This document shows positions 58,427-64,000 of a DNA stretch of 64,000 bases, one piece after another. Source of the DNA: an uncultured Treponema sp. (lineage in GTDB: Bacteria > Spirochaetota > Spirochaetia > Treponematales > Treponemataceae). The stretch is from positions 44,742-108,741 of the forward strand of contig CAJUBD010000013.1 in the NCBI GenBank assembly GCA_910584475.1. Direction: 5' to 3'. A model generated the notes under the pieces. The model ran no database searches. It saw only the letters and a list, made by a program, of their open reading frames with translations, and was not told where the DNA came from. Position numbers and translations under genes: made by a program. Positions within the stretch are counted from its first letter, which is position 1. Each line of letters opens with the position of its first letter.

Positions 58427-59408
58427 TCACCTCTCGATTTCTCTGTCGATAAAATTCAACAACTCTTCTGTTGATGAAGAGAATTTTCTAGCAAATAACG
58501 AATCCGGCTTAGACATAATATCTTTTATAAATGCCAAATCATTATTCGACAAATTCAGCGAACCACGATGAATTTGCCTAGCCGTAGTGTCAACTAGCAT
58601 TTTCCCAATACAATTTTCTGGCTCTATATTCTTCAAAACAGTTTGCAACAATATTTCTTCTGGGTTATGAACATATGTTCCGAATTCATTTATATAGTTA
58701 GGATGGCTGCGTAAATATATGAGCAACGAACAAATACTTGGCATGGATAATTGTATCCAAGTTTCAGAGCACCCGAATTTTAAATTAGGAATTTGCTTTC
58801 GCGAGAAAAATTTTTTCATTACCCCCCCCCCACGTCATACATATTTGAAGCATTACAGAAAAAATTATTTTCAAAGAGACATTCGTATTCTTAAAACATC
58901 TTGGAAGTATATATCTAAAAGGCTTTATTTGTATTTTCAATTTTGTATTGGGAAAAGAAAACCAATAACTTTTTAATGCATTGGAAAGAAGCGATTTACC
59001 GTTTTTCCATTCTTCAAAACTGTCACACCATCCAAAAAAAGATTTTGGATAATTTCTGGAAAAATAAGTTTCAATATATTCATTACTTTTCAACGGATAA
59101 TCACTTCCGCTCATCAATACACAATATGCAGGTTCTTTAGGTCTATACTTCTCATGAAATCGTTTTGCATATTCAAACATTTTTACAGAAGCCTTTACAC
59201 AGGTTATATCACCCCAAATTGTATCTATACGTTCGCCATTTGGTATAAAAAATACATCTTTCCCCCACAAATTTTTTGTGAAAGATGACATATCGACACT
59301 TTTTTGTATATGTATAATGAATGTTGTGTCCTTTGTCCTAAGTCTTTTTACAGTACGGAAAAGTAGCAGTTCTTCATTGTATGCCATAACACAGTAATAA
59401 ATATGCAT
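58427..59408 (-). pseudogene. Core-2/I-branching-type (GT14) glycosyltransferase, frame broken at a G10 tract (probable phase-variable gene, OFF)
   Basis: From ATG 59408 (TAGGAGA upstream) the frame reads a GT14 enzyme: HIYYCVMAYNEELLLFRTVKRL, YCVLMSGSDYPLKSNEYIETYF, FGWCDSFEEW. At G10 (minus strand 58831-58822) it passes into the wrong frame (TWGGGNEKIFLAKANS) and stops at 58785. The remainder continues in the other frame from 58819: KFGCSETWIQLSMPSI, HNPEEILLQTVL, SLFARKF, all matching the family's C-terminal part, to 58427. Nine or twelve G would restore one 326-residue-class protein. Expected role: adding a side-branch sugar to a surface glycan. The ATG at 58819 directly after the tract could also start a partial product. 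Confidence 0.8.
58822..58831 (-). repeat. Homopolymeric G10 tract (C10 on + strand) inside the GT14 gene
   Basis: Ten C on the plus strand. The tract lies within the coding region and sets the frame between the two halves of the glycosyltransferase. It is in a strongly AT-rich region, so chance occurrence is very unlikely. Confidence 0.9.
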
Positions 59409-59417
59409 CAATATCTC

Positions 59418-60452
59418 CTATTGCAATTTCTGATTCAAATCTTCGAGAAAATACCATCTAAATGGAACATATTCGTTGCTTTGATTTACAAAGACAGAAA
59501 CTGCAAGATACATGAAGAAATACACATAGAACGGAATCATAAAAAGAATTCTATAATGAATGGAAAACCGTCTGTTACATTCAGGAATCAGCAGACAATA
59601 ATAAATCAGAAAATATTGTGATAGACGACCTCCCGTATGCCCACCCAAAACAAATGGAAGAATTACACCTACAGCACAGATATTAACAAGTCCGACACTA
59701 TTCTTCCTATGAAAAACAAGTGCATATATAAATAAAATCAAGTAAACAAGTCTCTGAAAGCCTCCGCTGGAATCCTTTATCCCTCCTTTCTCAATATAAA
59801 ACATAAAAAGTGGGAGAATGCTTCCAAGAATTTTTGGAAGCACGATTTTCATTACCATATATATACCAACCATAATGAAAATAATTGTCATTGGCTTTGC
59901 ATAATATAAATGATAAAAAAGCAAGGCTATCACAGATGATTTATGAAAAAGAGAAGCCACAACACAAACTAAAAAATATTTTAAGAAATTTCTCTGTTTA
60001 ATAAAAGTAAATCCATAAAAAACAAAAGAAACTGCAATCGCCTGTCTTATAGTGCTTAAATCTATAAGATAAAATAGGCATACATAAATCATAAGGGATT
60101 CAAATTTCGAAACACTGTATTTATTTATCAGTATTCCGATATTTGCATAAGTTATAATTGCGTAAACAGAAAACATTATCAAAGGCTGATTCAAATATCC
60201 TGCACAACCAATTATTAATTTATCCAACGGCTCAAGGCGACTTATATTTAGCGGATTAAACGTGGGATATATAAAACTTAAGTAACTAGACCAATCATAC
60301 CCTATATTAAAGCGGAAAGAAGTTACAAAAATTATAAATAATACAGAAATCGTATAACCAGTCTGCTTAGGAACAAAATAATATCCTGAAACAATATTAT
60401 ACCTTCCACAGAGAATAACGATGAATCCGATGAAAAAGAAATAGAAATGCAT
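59418..60452 (-). CDS. EpsG/Wzy-like polysaccharide polymerase
   Basis: 344 residues with about ten hydrophobic helices. The segment FRFNIGYDWSSYLSFIYPTFN and the later RQAIAVSFVFYGFTF and LFHKSSVIALLFYHL match EpsG-type polymerases (R-x-x-x-G-x-DW-x-x-Y; LR/RQ...A...H.S). These join lipid-linked repeat units on the outer face of the inner membrane. Very AT-rich codon use. Its presence shows that the cluster makes a polymer with repeat units; a flippase (Wzx) is not in the window. Confidence 0.8.
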   Translation of the reverse strand: MHFYFFFIGFIVILCGRYNIVSGYYFVPKQTGYTISVLFIIFVTSFRFNIGYDWSSYLSFIYPTFNPLNISRLEPLDKLIIGCAGYLNQPLIMFSVYAIITYANIGILINKYSVSKFESLMIYVCLFYLIDLSTIRQAIAVSFVFYGFTFIKQRNFLKYFLVCVVASLFHKSSVIALLFYHLYYAKPMTIIFIMVGIYMVMKIVLPKILGSILPLFMFYIEKGGIKDSSGGFQRLVYLILFIYALVFHRKNSVGLVNICAVGVILPFVLGGHTGGRLSQYFLIYYCLLIPECNRRFSIHYRILFMIPFYVYFFMYLAVSVFVNQSNEYVPFRWYFLEDLNQKLQ

Positions 60453-60456
60453 AAGA

Positions 60457-61338
60457 CTATAAAAAACATCCTTCTTTTATTGCAGTTTTCACAATTTTCC
60501 ATTGCCTTATATTAGTTCTCATCTTAAAAAGCATTACAGTATTTATATATACAAAATCTATAAAATGCCTAATTTTTGGTATTCTTGAATGCTTGTTTAT
60601 AAATTTTTCACGATTCCTATAAATAAATTTATAAAAGAAATCAGATTTTTTGCCTATGCAAATACTTTCCTTGTGTTCCATGCAGGCTGATGGTAGGTAA
60701 AATACCTTAAGTTTATTTTTTATGGCTCTGTATACAAAATCAGTATCATCCCAATATACAAAATAGGATTCATCCATAAGTCCTATTTTTTCAAAAACAG
60801 TTTTATGAATAAGCATAAAACAAGTCGGACTGTATGTGACAATTTTTTTCCGATTAAACGAAGCGTCATCTTTTTTGTCAAATCCCATATGTTTCGATTT
60901 ATATGTAATTTTGCTGAATTTCCCGCCACCAAACCATACATTTTTATTATCATATATTAAAATTTTGGGGACACCTATAAAACCATTTTCTTTTTCAAGA
61001 GCATCATATAAATTTAACATCGTATTCTCATAAAGCACAATATCATTATTAGAAAGCAGGACATAATCACATCCGTCATAGAGCGCATGTATGATTCCCT
61101 GATTGTTTCCTTTTGCAACTCCATAGTTTTCTTTGTTTACAATGAACTTCGTTTCAAAGGCGCATCTAGAAGCAAGTCTTTTTGCCTTTTCAAGAGAATT
61201 GTCCGGAGAGGAATTGTCGATGACATAAAGTATGAAATTCTTGTATGACTGCCGTTTCATGCTGTCAAAAAAATCATCGAGAACATTCTCGCTGTTATAT
61301 AAGACAGTAACGACTCCTATTTTCTTTTCATCCATCAT
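60457..61338 (-). CDS. GT2-family glycosyltransferase (rhamnosyltransferase-like)
   Basis: 293 residues. GT-A fold: IGVVTVLYNSENVLDDFFDSM, YVIDNSSPDNSLEKAK, NYGVAKGNNQGI, the DxD-like LLSNNDIVL, and later GLMDESYFVYWDDTDFVYRAI (ED motif for catalysis). Typical of WbbL-type enzymes adding rhamnose or another deoxysugar to polysaccharide intermediates. The ATG overlaps the stop of the upstream epimerase by 4 bp (ATGA) and is preceded by GGAGGAG. Donor sugar unknown. Confidence 0.88.
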   Translation of the reverse strand: MMDEKKIGVVTVLYNSENVLDDFFDSMKRQSYKNFILYVIDNSSPDNSLEKAKRLASRCAFETKFIVNKENYGVAKGNNQGIIHALYDGCDYVLLSNNDIVLYENTMLNLYDALEKENGFIGVPKILIYDNKNVWFGGGKFSKITYKSKHMGFDKKDDASFNRKKIVTYSPTCFMLIHKTVFEKIGLMDESYFVYWDDTDFVYRAIKNKLKVFYLPSACMEHKESICIGKKSDFFYKFIYRNREKFINKHSRIPKIRHFIDFVYINTVMLFKMRTNIRQWKIVKTAIKEGCFL

Positions 61339-62165
61339 TTCTCCTCCATGATTTTCCGTATCCTAGTGCCGTCTCCCCAAATTGCCAGCGAATCATACGG
61401 TCTGTCGGGGAAAGCCCCATACTCCAACTTAATATCAAGGTTGTTGTCCTTTATGAATCTCTCGACACGAGATGCGAGCGTCTCTGGCTTTCCACAGCAG
61501 GCGTTGATTGTCCCGAATACCGTATCGCTGAGAACGACCGCGGCGACCTGTTCGCAGAATTCGTCAAAGTCAAGGAAATCGAATTGGTTTATTCCCGACG
61601 TAAACGGAAAGGTCTTTCTGCCGTCGGCGGCCGCCTGCATTATCTTTGAAAAAATCGAGCAGCCTCTCACGCTATTGTCAACGATATAAAATCCGCGCAC
61701 CCATTGAAGCTTGGCATTTGTATTTTTTACGAGCAGTTCCGTCATCTGCCGCAACGCGTTCTTTGCGATTCCGTAAAGCGAAAGCGGATTGCACGGCGTA
61801 TTTTCGTTTACGCTTCCCTCGTGAAAGCCGACCTCGTGCATACTGCCGAGGACGACTAGTTTTTTCACGCCGCCAAGAAGCATTTTATTCAGGAACTCGT
61901 AATGCTTCGGCAAATCGAGGATGTGGTTTTCCGAAGCATGCTTGAACCCGTCACGCCATGCAAGATGAACAAGAATATCCGGGTTGCCGAAGTATTCATT
62001 CGGATGTTCTACCTCAAAAAGGTTGCCCGCGCGCGAGACGACATTTTTGTAGTCATAGGTAAAACCCGTAAAATCGGAGGCAATTATTTCATTTCCGCTT
62101 TCGGCAAGCACACGAATTATGCCATGTCCCATAAAACCGTTGGCACCGGTGACAAGGATTTTCAT
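61335..62165 (-). CDS. NAD-dependent epimerase/dehydratase (extended SDR)
   Basis: 276 residues from ATG 62165, which overlaps the upstream stop as ATGA and follows GGGAGAAAG. Rossmann motif KILVTGANGFMGHGIIRVL and catalytic Y-G-I-A-K (SLYGIAKNAL) with the Ser of VVLGSMHEV. Closest in layout to enzymes acting on nucleotide-linked 6-deoxysugars (GalE/RfbD-like). Probably makes the sugar donor for a neighbouring glycosyltransferase. The substrate cannot be read from the sequence. Confidence 0.85.
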   Translation of the reverse strand: MKILVTGANGFMGHGIIRVLAESGNEIIASDFTGFTYDYKNVVSRAGNLFEVEHPNEYFGNPDILVHLAWRDGFKHASENHILDLPKHYEFLNKMLLGGVKKLVVLGSMHEVGFHEGSVNENTPCNPLSLYGIAKNALRQMTELLVKNTNAKLQWVRGFYIVDNSVRGCSIFSKIMQAAADGRKTFPFTSGINQFDFLDFDEFCEQVAAVVLSDTVFGTINACCGKPETLASRVERFIKDNNLDIKLEYGAFPDRPYDSLAIWGDGTRIRKIMEEK

Positions 62166-63310
62166 TCTGCTTTCTCCCATTGATTTGTCTCAAAGTTAAA
62201 TTTTTTTATGACCCTTGCGGGATTTCCCGCCGCAACCGAAAAAGGCGGAATGTCATGCGTCACGACAGCATTCGCGCCAATCACACATCCGTCGCCCAGC
62301 GTTACGCCGGGCAAAATCCGCGCTCCTATTCCAATGAACACGCCGTTGCCTATTTTTGTTTTCTTTATTTCTAGGTCGGTATCATTTATGTGAGTTCCCG
62401 GAATATATTGGTGATTACAATCCGCGATGTATACGAATGCAGAAAAAACACAGTCTCCGCCTATCGTAAGCTCATCTGCCGCAATAATATGACAACATTG
62501 CTCTATAGTCGTCCTGTTTCCTATTACAAGACGTGGAGCAAGCCGCTGTCCATGATACATAGAAATAGCCTCCATCCTCGCGCCATTCAAAATGCGCACA
62601 CGCTCGCCAATGAACATATTCTTTTTTCCAAGAATACGCATAGGCTTTATTATCTTTGACCTATACCCGAACGAACCGTACAAAACATTTTCTTGCATGC
62701 CTATGATTCTATTCCGTAACCTTACGACAACCGCAGGAATTCCAACGGCAAGGCTATAATCGGGAATGTCTTTTGTCACCACGGCATTAGTTCCGATGCA
62801 GCAGTGCTTCCCGATTCTCACCCCCGGCAGAATTCTAGCGCCCATGCCAATTATAGTTTCGTCGCCAATAGAAACAGGATCGTGTTTCAGCGACTGAATT
62901 TTAGGCGGAATTGTTATATCTTCATAAGGATGATTTATATCAGTAATCAAGACATCGGGCAAAACCGAAACATTATTTCCAATCGTGATGCTTTCTGCGC
63001 AAGTTATATGCACGCGCTGCTGAATATCCACGTTATCACCAATTCGTATGCAAGGGGTAAAAATCTCCTTTCCATACAGATACACGGCTTCTATCCGGGC
63101 ATCATGCATAATGACCGAATTCGAGCCAATGTGGATGAAGCGTTTGCCGATAATACGCATCGGGCGAACTACTTTTGAGCGTTTGCCAAAAGTACCCCAC
63201 ATGCAGTCGTTTTGCAAGCTGACCCGCAAGCGATGCATTCTTTTAAGAACCTTTTTCAACACCATCTGTATCCCAAAATTATCGCAAAACTCAAAAAGCA
63301 ATATCTTCAT
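62162..63310 (-). CDS. Double left-handed beta-helix acyltransferase (two fused WbbJ-like domains)
   Basis: 382 residues made of two similar halves (about 25-195 and 200-375). Each has the start NxxxGxFGxRSKxxxPMRIxGK (CMWGTFGKRSKVVRPM; VLYGSFGYRSKIIKPM), hexapeptide repeats, the loop with DINHPYED or DCNHQYIPG, and the end IGMGARILPGVRIGKHCCIGTNAVVTKDIP or IGIGARILPGVTLGDGCVIGANAVVTHDIP. This is the maltose/galactoside O-acetyltransferase fold, which acetylates polysaccharide sugars using acetyl-CoA. An internal fusion of two enzymes is unusual. Catalytic His occurs in both loops (NHPY, NHQY). Confidence 0.85.
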   Translation of the reverse strand: MKILLFEFCDNFGIQMVLKKVLKRMHRLRVSLQNDCMWGTFGKRSKVVRPMRIIGKRFIHIGSNSVIMHDARIEAVYLYGKEIFTPCIRIGDNVDIQQRVHITCAESITIGNNVSVLPDVLITDINHPYEDITIPPKIQSLKHDPVSIGDETIIGMGARILPGVRIGKHCCIGTNAVVTKDIPDYSLAVGIPAVVVRLRNRIIGMQENVLYGSFGYRSKIIKPMRILGKKNMFIGERVRILNGARMEAISMYHGQRLAPRLVIGNRTTIEQCCHIIAADELTIGGDCVFSAFVYIADCNHQYIPGTHINDTDLEIKKTKIGNGVFIGIGARILPGVTLGDGCVIGANAVVTHDIPPFSVAAGNPARVIKKFNFETNQWEKAE

Positions 63311-64000
63311 GCTTTCCCGCTAACTTTTTATACATTAAAAATATGGCGGACATTAGCCATTGCGGTAAAAATAACGCAAGCCGCATATAAATACGTGCTA
63401 AAAACTTTGCCTCTAAAATCATATCTTTGTTTACCTCTGGAAAAGTGATTCTGAATAACTCAACATCAGGCTTTTCCAAGCAAAACAACATTTGCCGCTT
63501 TGCTATAATTTTTCGATTTCTTATAAGTGATTGATTTATTATTTCGGGTCTGGACTCTATAAGCCGGACAGCAAGGATTTCATCATATATGTTTTTGCTT
63601 GAAAGCGTGTGCATACATGAGTCCACATTCTGATAATATTTATAAAGAACCGTATCGCACAAACTGATTCTCTTTGCATATGCAAATATGAGATAGTTAA
63701 AATACCAATCCTCTGCCAACGATACGCCTTCCGGATAACGTATGTTGTTCTTGAGCAAAAATATACGCAGATATAATTTTGCCCAAGAGCCAAAACAATC
63801 GACTTTTGCCTCTTGGGCAATGTCACCGGGTAAAAATTCTTCGCTACAACATTTTCTCACTGCTGAAAATCCAAATTCAACAATCTCCGGCTTATCTTCG
63901 TCAATTTTCTTTATAACCGTTTCAAAAAGAATCTCCAAAACTTCGTCATCTCCATCCACAAAGCACACATACTCACCGTGCGCCACATCAAGACCCGCGT
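63291..64000 (-). CDS. GT2-family glycosyltransferase, 5' end outside the window
   Basis: About 236 residues to the window edge; the start lies beyond 64000. The visible part begins GLDVAHGEYVCFVDGDDEV, the DxD region of a GT-A enzyme, then GSWAKLYLRIFLLKNNIRYPEGVSLAEDWYFNYLI (family: KLYRR..L...I.F..G....ED..F). The C-terminus has a hydrophobic segment (LARIYMRLALFLPQWLMSAIFLMYKKL) likely membrane-associated. It overlaps the acyltransferase gene by 20 bp, the first visible member of the polysaccharide operon. Confidence 0.88.
   Translation of the reverse strand, partial: AGLDVAHGEYVCFVDGDDEVLEILFETVIKKIDEDKPEIVEFGFSAVRKCCSEEFLPGDIAQEAKVDCFGSWAKLYLRIFLLKNNIRYPEGVSLAEDWYFNYLIFAYAKRISLCDTVLYKYYQNVDSCMHTLSSKNIYDEILAVRLIESRPEIINQSLIRNRKIIAKRQMLFCLEKPDVELFRITFPEVNKDMILEAKFLARIYMRLALFLPQWLMSAIFLMYKKLAGKHEDIAF

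Noticed and set aside
1..64000. tRNA, rRNA or known riboswitch genes
   Set aside because: No convincing tRNA cloverleaf, rRNA segment or recognisable riboswitch core was seen on reading; a covariance-model scan would be needed to exclude small RNAs.

Overview
The window looks like chromosome of a host-associated Treponema-type spirochaete. Pointers are an archaeal-type PheRS alpha chain (typical of spirochaetes), a class III adenylate cyclase followed by FecR-domain and beta-barrel genes, poly-G tracts like those of T. pallidum, an AddAB-like pair, and a GH3 beta-glucosidase with swapped domain order of the kind known from rumen fibre degraders. Genus is inferred from gene content only.

Layout: 1-3.7 kb holds a gene end, rsmE, a WecG/TagA glycosyltransferase, a sigma-54 AAA+ protein without DNA-binding domain, and a convergent SpoU-type methylase. 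3.8-18.3 kb runs from an SDR gene with an in-frame palindromic insert, through a STAS/adenylate cyclase/FecR/beta-barrel operon, to two beta-helix lipoproteins. 18.6-24.8 kb has a spirochaete protein, a GAF-GGDEF diguanylate cyclase with ten G just before its ATG, a rhomboid protease, two exported proteins and pheS. 25-36.3 kb is housekeeping (CBM48 protein, metK, a damaged IS200-type element, an RluA-type enzyme, an ABC-F ATPase, a lipoprotein, guaB, a Na/Pi transporter). 36.4-43.2 kb is the AddA/AddB-like pair. 43.6-52.6 kb has GH3, an amino-acid ABC ATPase plus binding protein without permease, and one ORF joining CarB to a DapF-like domain. 52.6-56.1 kb is a repeat-rich accessory strip with two GNAT genes. 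56.2-64 kb is a minus-strand surface-polysaccharide operon, AT-rich in its middle.

Most notable: (1) a family of palindromic hairpin repeats is spread between genes, and related units sit in frame inside CarB (two identical 51-bp copies) and the SDR gene, resembling the protein-embedded palindromic elements of Rickettsia; (2) two G10 tracts look like phase-variation switches, one splitting a GT14 glycosyltransferase gene and one in the ribosome-binding region of the diguanylate cyclase; (3) many genes have a -10 box only 6-8 nt before ATG and no Shine-Dalgarno, suggesting common leaderless mRNAs; (4) the CarB-DapF fusion, whose DapF part has Ala where the first catalytic Cys is expected.

All identifications come from reading motifs by eye; no database search was run.
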